Assembly: GCF_009663685.2 (NCBI RefSeq)
Contig: NZ_RCOG02000002.1
Span: forward strand, 596,414-660,413
DNA: 64,000 nucleotides
Direction: 5' to 3'
Source of the DNA: Cupriavidus sp. U2
GTDB lineage: Bacteria > Pseudomonadota > Gammaproteobacteria > Burkholderiales > Burkholderiaceae
Under the pieces are notes generated by a model. The model made no database searches, was not told the origin of the DNA, and worked only from the letters and a program-made list of their open reading frames with translations. Positions 56,907 through 64,000 of the stretch are shown here, piece after piece. Made by a program: the position numbers and the translations under genes. The first letter of the stretch is position 1, and every line of letters starts with the position of its first letter.

Positions 56907-57692
56907 ATGGCAGAAGCAGACAAGTCACCCGGCAAGACCTCGATCCAGGTGATCGAGCGCATGATGACGCTGCTGGACGCGCTCGCCCAGCACGCGGACC
57001 CCGTCAGCCTCAAAGAGCTGTCGCTGGCCACCGGCCTGCACCCGTCCACCGCGCACCGCATCCTGAACGACATGGTGGCGTGCCGCTTTGTCGACCGGTC
57101 GGATCCGGGCAGCTACCGGCTTGGCATGCGGCTGCTGGAGCTGGGCAACCTGGTCAAGGCACGGCTTTCGGTACGGGATGCGGCGCTGGCGCCGATGCGC
57201 GCGCTGCACCGCGTGACGGGGCAGACCGTGAACCTGTCGGTGCGCCAGGGCGACGAGATCGTCTACATCGAACGCGCCTACAGCGAACGCTCTGGCATGC
57301 AGGTCGTGCGCGCGATCGGCGGCCGCGCCCCGCTGCACCTGACATCGGTAGGCAAGCTGTTCCTGGCTGCCGATGAAGCCACGCGCGTGCGCACCTATGC
57401 CACGCGCACCGGCCTGGCTGGCCATACGCGCACCTCGATCACGGAGCTGGCCAAGCTCGAACGCGAACTGAGCTGGGTGCGCTCGAACGGCTATGCGCGT
57501 GACAACGAGGAACTGGAACTGGGCGTGCGCTGCATTGCCGCGGGCATCTATGACGATTCCCGCCGGCTCGTCGCCGGCCTGTCGCTGTCGGCCCCGGCCG
57601 ATCGGCTGCAGGACAGCTGGCTGCAGAATCTCAAGGAGACCGCGCTGCAGATTTCGCGCGGCATGGGCTACGTGCCCGAGCCCGCCGCCTGA
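56907..57692 (+). CDS. IclR-family transcriptional regulator
   Basis: 261 aa. Winged helix-turn-helix (VIERMMTLLDALAQHADPVS, then LKELSLATGLHPSTAHRILN) and C-terminal ligand domain (LHLTSVGKLFLA, GVRCIAAGIYDDSRRLVAGL). Divergent from lutAB, so probably controls lactate use; effector unknown. The start at 56907 (MAEADKSPG) is preferred, since the longer frame runs into the promoter. Confidence 0.9.
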   Translation: MAEADKSPGKTSIQVIERMMTLLDALAQHADPVSLKELSLATGLHPSTAHRILNDMVACRFVDRSDPGSYRLGMRLLELGNLVKARLSVRDAALAPMRALHRVTGQTVNLSVRQGDEIVYIERAYSERSGMQVVRAIGGRAPLHLTSVGKLFLAADEATRVRTYATRTGLAGHTRTSITELAKLERELSWVRSNGYARDNEELELGVRCIAAGIYDDSRRLVAGLSLSAPADRLQDSWLQNLKETALQISRGMGYVPEPAA

Positions 57693-57749
57693 CCTGCACC
57701 GACCTCGCCGGCCAGACGGCCAGACGGCCACGTTGGCCTGGCAAAAAAG

Positions 57750-57785
57750 AACGCGCCGGGGGTCTGAACCCCACGGCGCGTTTTC
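57750..57785. terminator. Terminator between iclR and pbpG
   Basis: AACGCGCCG-GGGG / CCCC-a-CGGCGCGTT stem with T run on the plus strand and an A6 run on the other, serving both convergent genes. Confidence 0.85.
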
Positions 57786-57805
57786 CATGGCGCAATGGCT
57801 ACCGC

Positions 57806-58990
57806 TCAGGTGCCATGCGACTGCTGCGATACCAGGACCGCCGCAGGGGATCTAGGACCCTGCGTAAGATTGGGCGTTGACGGGAAAGGGCGCGGTTGGC
57901 CCCCTGCCGACGGAGGTTGGTGCTCAAGCCAGTTGCGCACGCGCGTGGCGTCGGCAAAGCGCGACAGCTTGCCCACCGAATCCAGGAACACCATCACCAC
58001 GTTGCGATCGTTCACACGCGTCTGCATGACCAGGCACTGGCCGGCTTCGGAGATATACCCGGTCTTCTGCAAGCCGATATCCCAGCTGCCGCCACGCACG
58101 AGACGGTTGGTGCTGACATAGTGCATCGTACGGCCCGACACGCTGACCTCGTGTTCCGGCTGCGTCGAGAATTCGCGGATGGTCGGGTTGCGGTAAGCGG
58201 CGTTGACCAGGCGGGCCAGGTCCATCGCGCTCGACACATTGCTGCTCGACAGGCCGCTGGAATCGACGAAGTGGCTGTCGTTCATGCCCAGTTCGCGCGC
58301 CTTCTTGTTCATCGCCCCGACGAAGGCCGGCAGGCCGCCCGGGTAGCTGCGACCCAGCACCGACGCGGCGCGGTTTTCCGAAGACATCAGCGCCAGCAGC
58401 AGCATCTCGTGGCGCGTCAGCGTCGTGCCGAAGCGCAGGCGCGAGCTGCTGTGCTTCTCGTTGTCGCGGTCGTCCTCGGTCACCGTCAGCATTTCATCCA
58501 TCGGCAGGTGCGAATCCATCACCACCAGCGCGGTCATCAGCTTGGTGATCGAGGCAATCGGCAGTACTGCGGTCGGATTTTTCTGGAACAGCACCTCGTT
58601 GGTGTTCTGGTCCATGACCAGCGCCACCGACGAACGCAGCGACAGCGCGTCCTCGGTATCGCGCAGGCCCATCGCCTCGCCCAACGACGGTTTGGCCGGC
58701 ACGAACGCGGCGCGCACCGGCGCCGCATGGCTGGCGACCACGGTGCGCTTGCCGTTCCTGACGACAATCACCTTTCGGGGAGACGCCTCCGCCTTCGCAG
58801 AAGCCACCTTTTTGATGGGTTTTGCGGACTTTTCGGTCTTTTTGGAGGAAGTTTTCGTCGCAGTCGACTTCGTCGATGCGTACGCTGCCGGCGCGGCCAG
58901 CAGGGCAACGGACACCAGCGCCGAAGTGGCGATAGCGGTCAGTTGGGGAAGGCCAAAGAGTCGGGACATGAAGGAATCGGTCCGGAACAT
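57806..58990 (-). CDS. pbpG: PbpG, D-alanyl-D-alanine endopeptidase (PBP7)
   Basis: 394 aa low-molecular-weight penicillin-binding protein that cuts peptidoglycan cross-links in the periplasm. Signal peptide (residues about 8-39), a Lys/Ser-rich linker, then the three active-site motifs: SITK, SEN (ALMSSENRAAS) and KTG (LQKTGYIS). Start ATG 58990 or Met8. The C-terminal 40 residues are low complexity. Confidence 0.93.
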   Translation of the reverse strand: MFRTDSFMSRLFGLPQLTAIATSALVSVALLAAPAAYASTKSTATKTSSKKTEKSAKPIKKVASAKAEASPRKVIVVRNGKRTVVASHAAPVRAAFVPAKPSLGEAMGLRDTEDALSLRSSVALVMDQNTNEVLFQKNPTAVLPIASITKLMTALVVMDSHLPMDEMLTVTEDDRDNEKHSSSRLRFGTTLTRHEMLLLALMSSENRAASVLGRSYPGGLPAFVGAMNKKARELGMNDSHFVDSSGLSSSNVSSAMDLARLVNAAYRNPTIREFSTQPEHEVSVSGRTMHYVSTNRLVRGGSWDIGLQKTGYISEAGQCLVMQTRVNDRNVVMVFLDSVGKLSRFADATRVRNWLEHQPPSAGGQPRPFPSTPNLTQGPRSPAAVLVSQQSHGT

Positions 58991-59285
58991 GATCTGTTCA
59001 GCGCGAATACGGAATGGCGCTAGTGTAGGAAATTAAGAAATTCTTAGCAAGATTAATGACTTACAGCGGCTCTTTAAAGTTTCATTCGCAAACATTTCCG
59101 CATTGCGGTAAAAGAGCCAGATGAATCACATCGCTGCTAACGCAAATACAACAGTTTTTGACCTGCTGAGTCTCAGGCGTCACGCCGTCGTCGTCGGCCA
59201 CGGGGCACGTCGAGACGCCTTGTATGGTGCCGGCTCCTGTCGATAACGGTCTGCATGGCGGAATCCTGATATCTGTCAGAGCAAT
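58991..59285. other. Intergenic 295 bp, pbpG start to nitroreductase end
   Basis: AT-richer than its surroundings. It holds an 8-base inverted repeat GGCTCTTT / AAAGAGCC (59068-59075 and 59111-59118) and a 41-codon ORF on the plus strand (59121-59246) with no convincing ribosome binding site. Nothing else recognisable. Confidence 0.5.
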
Positions 59286-59981
59286 TCAGGAGAGGAAACG
59301 CACGAACCCACTTACCGGTTCACGTTCGGTTGTCAATTGATTGGCTGTCGCGCCCGGGTCTGCATACCCCAGCGACATGCCGCACACCACCATTTCCTCC
59401 TCGGTCAGCAACAGGTGCTGCTTGATGATTGCGTGGAACTGCGTGAACGCCGCTTGCGGGCAGGTATCGAGCCCGCGTGCGCGCGCAGCCACCATGATGC
59501 TTTGCAGGAACATGCCGTAATCGAGCCAGCTGCCCTGCTCCATGATCCGGTCGATCGTGAAGATCAGGCCGACCGGCGCATCGAAGAAGCGGAAGTTGCG
59601 GGCGTGCTGCTCATGCATGCGCGCCTTGTCCTCGCGCTTGATCTCCAGCAGGCTGTACAGGTCCCAGCCCACCTTGCGGCGGCGCGACAGGTACGGGTCG
59701 ACCCACTCGCGCGGATAGTATGGATACTCTTCGCGGTACTTGGCGTCGCGCTCGGGGTCGTCGTAAGCGGCCAGCACATCTGCGCAGAAGCGTGCCTTGG
59801 CATCGCCCGCCAGTACGTAGACCTTCCACGGCTGCGTATTCGTGCCCGACGGCGCGCGGCTGGCGACCGCAAGAATGTCCTCGATGGTCTCGCGCGGCAC
59901 CGGTGTATCCAGGAACGCGCGAACCGAACGGCGTGTCGTGATGGCGCGATCAACAATCGCGGCGTCATCTGCGTGCGACAT
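59286..59981 (-). CDS. Nitroreductase family protein
   Basis: 231 aa FMN-binding oxidoreductase: TTRRSVRAFLDTPVPRE at the start and ASRAPSGTNTQPWKVYVLAG as the FMN site, ending GYADPGATANQLTTERE. The true substrate is unknown. ATG 59981 (MSHADDAAIV) has an AGGAG 12 to 16 bases upstream; the open frame before it belongs to the next gene's shadow. 25 bases after the thioesterase gene on the same strand. Confidence 0.9.
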   Translation of the reverse strand: MSHADDAAIVDRAITTRRSVRAFLDTPVPRETIEDILAVASRAPSGTNTQPWKVYVLAGDAKARFCADVLAAYDDPERDAKYREEYPYYPREWVDPYLSRRRKVGWDLYSLLEIKREDKARMHEQHARNFRFFDAPVGLIFTIDRIMEQGSWLDYGMFLQSIMVAARARGLDTCPQAAFTQFHAIIKQHLLLTEEEMVVCGMSLGYADPGATANQLTTEREPVSGFVRFLS

Positions 59982-60006
59982 GCTCTGGGGTCTCCTCAAG
60001 TCTTGT

Positions 60007-60450
60007 TCATTCTGGCTGGCCAACGACCAGCGCCTGCAATGCCTGGCGCAGCGCCGGCGGCAACGCCACCGGCCTGCGCGTTTCGCGATCCACGTACACG
60101 TGCACGAAATGCCCCTGCGCCGCCGCCACATCCTCATCGTTGCGGAACAGCCCCACTTCGTATCGGACGCTGGAATTGCCAAGCTTCGCCACGCGCAGGC
60201 CCGCCACGACCGTGTCGGGAAAGCTCAGCGACGAGAAGTAGTTGCACTGCGTTTCGATGACGAGGCCAATCGTGGCACCGGCTTCGATGTCGAGCACGCC
60301 TTCCCGGATCAGGTACGCATTCACGACGGTATCAAAGTAACTGTAGTAGACAACGTTGTTCACGTGGCCATACACATCGTTATCCATCCAACGCGTCGTG
60401 ATGGGCAGGAAGTGGGCGTACGCGCTACGGCGATCGGGTTCAGGCTTCAT
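60007..60450 (-). CDS. Hotdog-fold thioesterase
   Basis: 147 aa acyl-CoA thioesterase of the 4-hydroxybenzoyl-CoA type. Active-site motif [20 protein letters not shown] (Asp17-type position) is clear, followed by the hotdog sheet. Substrate unknown. Probably cotranscribed with the nitroreductase. Confidence 0.9.
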   Translation of the reverse strand: MKPEPDRRSAYAHFLPITTRWMDNDVYGHVNNVVYYSYFDTVVNAYLIREGVLDIEAGATIGLVIETQCNYFSSLSFPDTVVAGLRVAKLGNSSVRYEVGLFRNDEDVAAAQGHFVHVYVDRETRRPVALPPALRQALQALVVGQPE

Positions 60451-60572
60451 CGGAATCGGTTCGGGACATCGTTGAGCGAAACGGGATCAGCGCCGTAACA
60501 GCCACATGCAAGGACCGTATGAGCGCACGGTATGTCACAAGGTTCCAAATTTTTGCGATGCAAAGAAGCGCG

Positions 60573-61580
60573 TCATGCGGCCGCTGCCGACATGGGCGAC
60601 GCAAGGCCGGCATCCCCTGCGCCGTAACGGGTGTGACACGCCGCGGCCAGCGCGACGGTTTGCGTGTGCACAGCCACGGTGTTTTCTATCTGGTTGCCAT
60701 AGCCGCCCGCCATCGCCACGGCGATCGGCAGCCGCTGCGACAAGGCAAAGTCGAACACCATGCTGTCGCGCCGGGCCAGGCCTGCCATTGTCAGCCGCAG
60801 GCGTCCCAGCCGGTCGTCTTCATGCGGATCCGCGCCGGCCAGGTAGATCAGCAGATCGGGAGCAAAGCGCGCCTGCAGCGCTTCTAGCGCACCGGCCAGA
60901 GCGGCGGCATAGGTGTCATCGTCGCAGCCATCGGGCAGCCCGACATCGAGATCGCTGGCTTCCTTGCGGAACGGGTAGTTCTTCTCGCCATGGAGCGACA
61001 GCGTGAATACAGTCGGGTCGTCGCGCAGGATCGACGCCGTGCCGTTGCCCTGGTGGACGTCGAGATCGATCACGGCCACACGCCGCACGTGGCCATCGCG
61101 CTGCAACTGGCGCGCGGCGATGGCAGCGTCGTTGAACACGCAGAAGCCACCTCCCTTGTCGGCGTAGGCGTGGTGCGTGCCGCCAGCGAGGTTGACCGCG
61201 ATGCCCTGCGTCAGCGCGGTGCGGCACGCCGCAATCGTCGCGCCGGCGGACCGGCGCGAACGCTCCACCATTTCGTGCGACCAAGGGAAGCCAATTTCGC
61301 GCTGGCGCGTCGGGTCCAGCCGCCCTGCCGACACATCGGCGATGTAGTCGGCCGAATGGGCCAGCGCCAATGCATCGTCATCCGCGCGCGGTGCTTCATG
61401 CAGTTCAAGCCCCGGCACCTGGCGCACCACGGCATCGCGCAGCATGCTGTACTTGCGCATGGGAAAGCGATGCCCAGGGGGCAGCGGCAGGACGAAGTGG
61501 TCGGCGTAGAAGGCAAACATCTGGGCGCTTGGGAGTCGGGGCGCTGGAGGCATGGTCGACAAGTGACGCGTTGCAGTCAT
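60573..61580 (-). CDS. Histone deacetylase-like amidohydrolase
   Basis: 335 aa, class II-like arginase/deacetylase fold. Zinc and catalytic residues: GGTHHAYADKGGGFCVFND (His-His dyad), VIDLDVHQGNG (Asp, His), YLAGADPHEDDRLGRL (Asp), and GGYGNQ in place of the class I tyrosine motif. Substrate unknown; bacterial members act on acetylpolyamines or acetyl-lysines. Start ATG 61580; Met21 (MFAFYADHF) is an alternative since homology begins there. Confidence 0.9.
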   Translation of the reverse strand: MTATRHLSTMPPAPRLPSAQMFAFYADHFVLPLPPGHRFPMRKYSMLRDAVVRQVPGLELHEAPRADDDALALAHSADYIADVSAGRLDPTRQREIGFPWSHEMVERSRRSAGATIAACRTALTQGIAVNLAGGTHHAYADKGGGFCVFNDAAIAARQLQRDGHVRRVAVIDLDVHQGNGTASILRDDPTVFTLSLHGEKNYPFRKEASDLDVGLPDGCDDDTYAAALAGALEALQARFAPDLLIYLAGADPHEDDRLGRLRLTMAGLARRDSMVFDFALSQRLPIAVAMAGGYGNQIENTVAVHTQTVALAAACHTRYGAGDAGLASPMSAAAA

Positions 61581-61770
61581 TTCCCGACCGGACAGTCAGC
61601 GATGGTAGCACCGTCTCCAGCGCCCGGCCCGTGGCGATGACGCAGGTGTGTGAAACGCCCGTTTTTCTCGCATCGCACCACCTCCGCGGCGCCCCTCCGG
61701 ATCGGGAAAAACCCTTACCCATGGCGGGATAGTGGCCCGCGATGCCCTTCCCCGCTGCAATCTGCCAGTA

Positions 61771-61824
61771 TTTTTGGTGCGCCGCACAAAAACCGCTTGA
61801 CACCCAATCTGTCTTGCTTAGAAT
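61771..61824 (+). promoter_or_regulatory. phaP1 promoter and likely PhaR operator
   Basis: TTGACA (61797-61802), 16-base spacer, TAGAAT (61819-61824). Immediately upstream is an imperfect inverted repeat TTTTTGGTGCG / CGCACAAAAA (61771-61781 and 61783-61792), suited to PhaR, which represses phaP1 in R. eutropha. The leader to the ATG is about 155 bases. The rest of 61581-61986 shows no gene. Confidence 0.7.
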
Positions 61825-61986
61825 TGGAATTGTTGCGGCGCATCAAAGACCGAAAGAATCTCTGAAACGCCGACAGACATACGAAGGTACGCTCGGGCTG
61901 GCCAGACACTGAAGTCATGGCTCTGACATCTGGGCGGCTTAATTTTACTTTTGCTTGACCTTGAAGTTCACCACTGGAGACCAGCA

Positions 61987-62051
61987 ATGATCCTGACCCC
62001 GGAACAAGTTGCAGCTGCACAAAAAGCCAACCTCGAGACCCTGTTCGGTCC
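61987..62051 (+). pseudogene. phaP1: phaP1, major phasin, interrupted by IS after codon 21
   Basis: Phasin coats PHB granules and controls their number and size. The ATG at 61987 has GGAGA seven bases upstream. The first 21 codons encode MILTPEQVAAAQKANLETLF plus Gly, matching my recollection of R. eutropha PhaP1 exactly at this end. The reading frame then enters the insertion element and stops at TAG 62065-62067 after five foreign residues (PILFR). The rest of the gene should lie beyond the window end if the element is a simple insertion. Confidence 0.92.
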
Positions 62052-62085
62052 AATACTGTTCAGATAGTATTTTTAAAGCCATAAT

Positions 62086-62115
62086 CCTCATCCATCGAAG
62101 CTTCAATGGATGAGG
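62086..62115 (+). promoter_or_regulatory. Hairpin over transposase start, outer copy
   Basis: Same 10-base-arm hairpin as in the inner copy (CCTCATCCAT / ATGGATGAGG). Confidence 0.7.
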
Positions 62116-62546
62116 GTGATGGCCAGAACACGCAAGACGCTGCCGTCGAGAGTTGACGTTGCGCATTTGATCAGCGCCGGGGTGCTGGCCAGCGTGTGTC
62201 CACGGACGTTGATCGAAGAAGTGTTGGCCGAGACCGGCAAGGCCAGCCAGCGGGAGCGGCTGCTGCCCGCGCCGGCAGTGGTGTATTACGTGATGGCGCT
62301 GGCGCTGTGGCGCGAAGCGCCGCTGGAGGAAGTGCTGCGCGTGGTGTGCGAAGGCCTGCAATGGCTCGGCGGCGGCACACTGAGGCGGTGCAGGCCAGCA
62401 AGTCCGCGATCTCGCAGGCGCGCAGCCGGCTGGGCCCCGAGGTCATGCGCCAATTGGCCGATCGGGTGCTGCGCCCGCTGGCCGCGCCGGGGGCGCCAGG
62501 GGCGTGGTACCGGGGATTGCGCGTGATGGCCCTGGACGGCAGCTGC
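62110..62546 (+). pseudogene. Transposase fragment, frameshifted, outer IS copy
   Basis: N-terminal IS4 transposase region, as in the inner copy, up to LQWLGGG. The one-base deletion near 62376 then shifts the frame (reading TLRRCRPAS...). Even without the deletion it is cut at the DGSC segment, before most of the DDE site. Certainly not functional. Confidence 0.88.
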
Positions 62547-62580
62547 AATACTGTTCAGATAGTATTTTTAAAGCCATAAT

Positions 62581-62610
62581 CCTCATCCATCGAAGCTTCA
62601 ATGGATGAGG
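62581..62610 (+). promoter_or_regulatory. Hairpin hiding the transposase ribosome binding site
   Basis: CCTCATCCAT / ATGGATGAGG with a CGAAGCTTCA loop that itself holds the GAAGCTTC palindrome. The right arm contains the GATGAGG ribosome binding site just before ATG 62614. RNA entering from outside promoters would fold it, a known way to stop accidental transposase production in IS10 and similar elements. Confidence 0.6.
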
Positions 62611-63813
62611 GTGATGGCCAGAACACGCAAGACGCTGCCGTCGAGAGTTGACGTTGCGCATTTGATCAGCGCCGGGGTGCTGGCCAGCGTGTGTCCACGG
62701 ACGTTGATCGAAGAAGTGTTGGCCGAGACCGGCAAGGCCAGCCAGCGGGAGCGGCTGCTGCCCGCGCCGGCAGTGGTGTATTACGTGATGGCGCTGGCGC
62801 TGTGGCGCGAAGCGCCGCTGGAGGAAGTGCTGCGCGTGGTGTGCGAAGGCCTGCAATGGCTCGGCGGCGGCCACACTGAGGCGGTGCAGGCCAGCAAGTC
62901 CGCGATCTCGCAGGCGCGCAGCCGGCTGGGCCCCGAGGTCATGCGCCAATTGGCCGATCGGGTGCTGCGCCCGCTGGCCGCGCCGGGGGCGCCAGGGGCG
63001 TGGTACCGGGGATTGCGCGTGATGGCCCTGGACGGCAGCTGCATGGACGTGGCCGACGAGGCGGCCAACGCCAAGTTCTTCGGCTACCCGGGCGCCTCGC
63101 GCGGCCAAAGCGCCTTCCCGCAGGCGCGCGTTCTGGGCCTGGTGGAATGCGGCACGCACGCGGTGGTGGCAGCCGGCATCGCACCCTACGGCCACAGCGA
63201 GCAGGTCATGGCCGCCCAGTTGCTGCCCGCCAAGCTCACGCCCGAGATGCTGGTGCTGGCCGACCGCAACTTCTACGGCTTCAAGCTCTGGCAGACCGCC
63301 TGCGCTACGGGCGCCAAGCTGGCCTGGCGGGTCAAATCCAACCTCAAGCTGCCGGTAGAGCAGATGTTGCCCGATGGCTCGTACCTGAGCCGCGTGTTCG
63401 ACAGCGACGACCGCGCGCGGCGCGCAGGGCAAACGGTGCGTGTGATCGACTACGCGCTCGAGGGCTCGGCCACGCCGGCGCAGGGCAGCTACCGGCTGCT
63501 GACCAACCTCCTGGACCCCGATGCGGCGCCGGCCCTGGAGCTGGCCGCGCTGTACCACGAGCGCTGGGAGATCGAGGGGGTGTTCGATGAGTTCAAGACG
63601 CATTTGCGCGCCAACAGCACGGTGCTGCGCAGCAAGACGCCCGAGCTGGTGCAGCAGGAGCTGTGGGGGCTGCTGCTGGCGCACTTTGCGATTCGCCAGT
63701 TGATGGCGCAGGCGGCCTGGGCGCGCGAACTCGATCCGGATCGCCTGAGCTTCATGCACGCCGTGCGCGTGATCAAGCGCAAGATGCCGCAAGCTGCGGC
63801 CGTTTCCCCCTGA
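62605..63813 (+). CDS. IS4-family transposase
   Basis: 402 aa. DDE catalytic residues D143 (ALDGSCMD), D220 (VLADRNFYG) and E324 in the YREK signature: Y317-R320-E324-K331 of YHERWEIEGVFDEFK. An N-terminal IS4 domain is present. A second start ATG at 62614 is better placed after the hairpin. The frame ends at a TGA (63811-63813), but the next frame continues for about 60 codons with typical IS4 C-terminal sequence (SSRGRLNPRGVKRKMSN), so the copy is either frameshifted or uses +1 frameshifting. Confidence 0.9.
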   Translation: MRVMARTRKTLPSRVDVAHLISAGVLASVCPRTLIEEVLAETGKASQRERLLPAPAVVYYVMALALWREAPLEEVLRVVCEGLQWLGGGHTEAVQASKSAISQARSRLGPEVMRQLADRVLRPLAAPGAPGAWYRGLRVMALDGSCMDVADEAANAKFFGYPGASRGQSAFPQARVLGLVECGTHAVVAAGIAPYGHSEQVMAAQLLPAKLTPEMLVLADRNFYGFKLWQTACATGAKLAWRVKSNLKLPVEQMLPDGSYLSRVFDSDDRARRAGQTVRVIDYALEGSATPAQGSYRLLTNLLDPDAAPALELAALYHERWEIEGVFDEFKTHLRANSTVLRSKTPELVQQELWGLLLAHFAIRQLMAQAAWARELDPDRLSFMHAVRVIKRKMPQAAAVSP

Positions 63814-63988
63814 GCGTTTGCCTGCCTGGCGCGAGGCCCTGCTGGCCGAGATCGCGCGCGGGCGCTGCGTGAGCAGTCGTGGGCGCCTGAACCCGCGCGG
63901 CGTCAAGCGCAAGATGAGCAACTTCAATGTTCGGCATCGCGGCGCAGCGCTCCATTTGCGGCATCAGCCAGTGCCGGTGCTTCGTATC
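63812..63988 (+). pseudogene. C-terminal transposase tail in +1 frame
   Basis: Codons from GAG 63812 encode ERLPAWREALLAEIARG, then SSRGRLNPRGVKRKMSN, ending in a TGA near the right terminal repeat. These motifs are standard at the end of IS4 transposases and belong to the preceding gene's product. Junction sequence TCC CCC TGA. Confidence 0.75.
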
Positions 63989-64000
63989 TGAACAGTATTT

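Larger units (their letters stand above)
62052..62546 (+). mobile_element. IS4-family element, outer copy (left part)
   Basis: Starts with terminal repeat AATACTGTTCAGATA, inserted into phaP1. Its first 495 bases equal the inner copy but for one missing C near 62376, in the run GGCGGCGGC/CAC. It stops at CTGGACGGCAGCTGC, where the second copy begins, so it was split by that copy. The remaining right part would lie past the window. Confidence 0.9.
62547..63999 (+). mobile_element. IS4-family element, inner complete copy
   Basis: About 1453 bases, with 15-base perfect terminal inverted repeats AATACTGTTCAGATA (62547-62561) and TATCTGAACAGTATT (63985-63999). Inserted into the outer copy after GGCAGCTGC. 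The target duplication cannot be seen, since the right flank lies outside the window. Confidence 0.9.

Noticed and set aside
61650..61865. A 71-codon ORF upstream of phaP1
   Set aside because: It runs through the phaP1 promoter and operator; no homology or ribosome binding site.

Overview
The window looks like the main chromosome of a Cupriavidus (Ralstonia eutropha-like) betaproteobacterium. It is GC-rich and packed with housekeeping genes. The phaC-phaA-phaB-phaR cluster, the thiolase BktB and the aerobic box benzoate pathway all closely match what I recall of the R. eutropha H16 proteins; that comparison is from memory, not from a search.

Layout. 1-9.4 kb: ispF (cut by the window edge) and ispD run leftward; mfd, argE and serB run rightward; then a three-gene membrane operon follows a Fur-box-like site. 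9.4-20.5 kb, nearly all leftward: metC, an exported protein, bktB, rimO, a heptad-repeat coiled-coil protein, phaR, and the phaCAB operon with its conserved promoter. 20.5-32 kb: a small membrane protein, pgeF/rluD, bamD, a DinG-type helicase, a YdcH-like protein, an exported coiled-coil protein, tex and kup.

32-45.3 kb is a benzoate catabolic island. Leftward: bclA, an alpha/beta hydrolase and a five-gene LIV-type ABC transporter. Rightward: boxR, then boxCBA. The two arms flank promoter regions with TGCA-type palindromes that look like BoxR operators. 45.3-54 kb: a RES/Xre toxin-antitoxin pair, initiator tRNA-Met, a NUDIX hydrolase, aat and bpt (both N-degron transferases) around a hendecad-repeat protein, pyrD, and a three-gene ABC transporter. 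54-61.6 kb: a lactate-utilisation operon (lutA, lutB and an 88-aa protein instead of lutC) divergent from an IclR regulator, pbpG, a nitroreductase, a thioesterase and a histone-deacetylase-like amidohydrolase.

The most striking event is at the right edge. At 61,987 the major phasin gene phaP1 starts with an intact promoter and ribosome binding site. After 21 codons it is broken by an IS4-family insertion sequence. That copy is itself interrupted, 495 bp in, by a second, almost identical copy of the same element, which runs to the window end. The PHB synthesis genes therefore look intact while the main granule-coating protein gene is destroyed.

All functional calls come from reading the translated sequence and recalled family knowledge; no database search was run.
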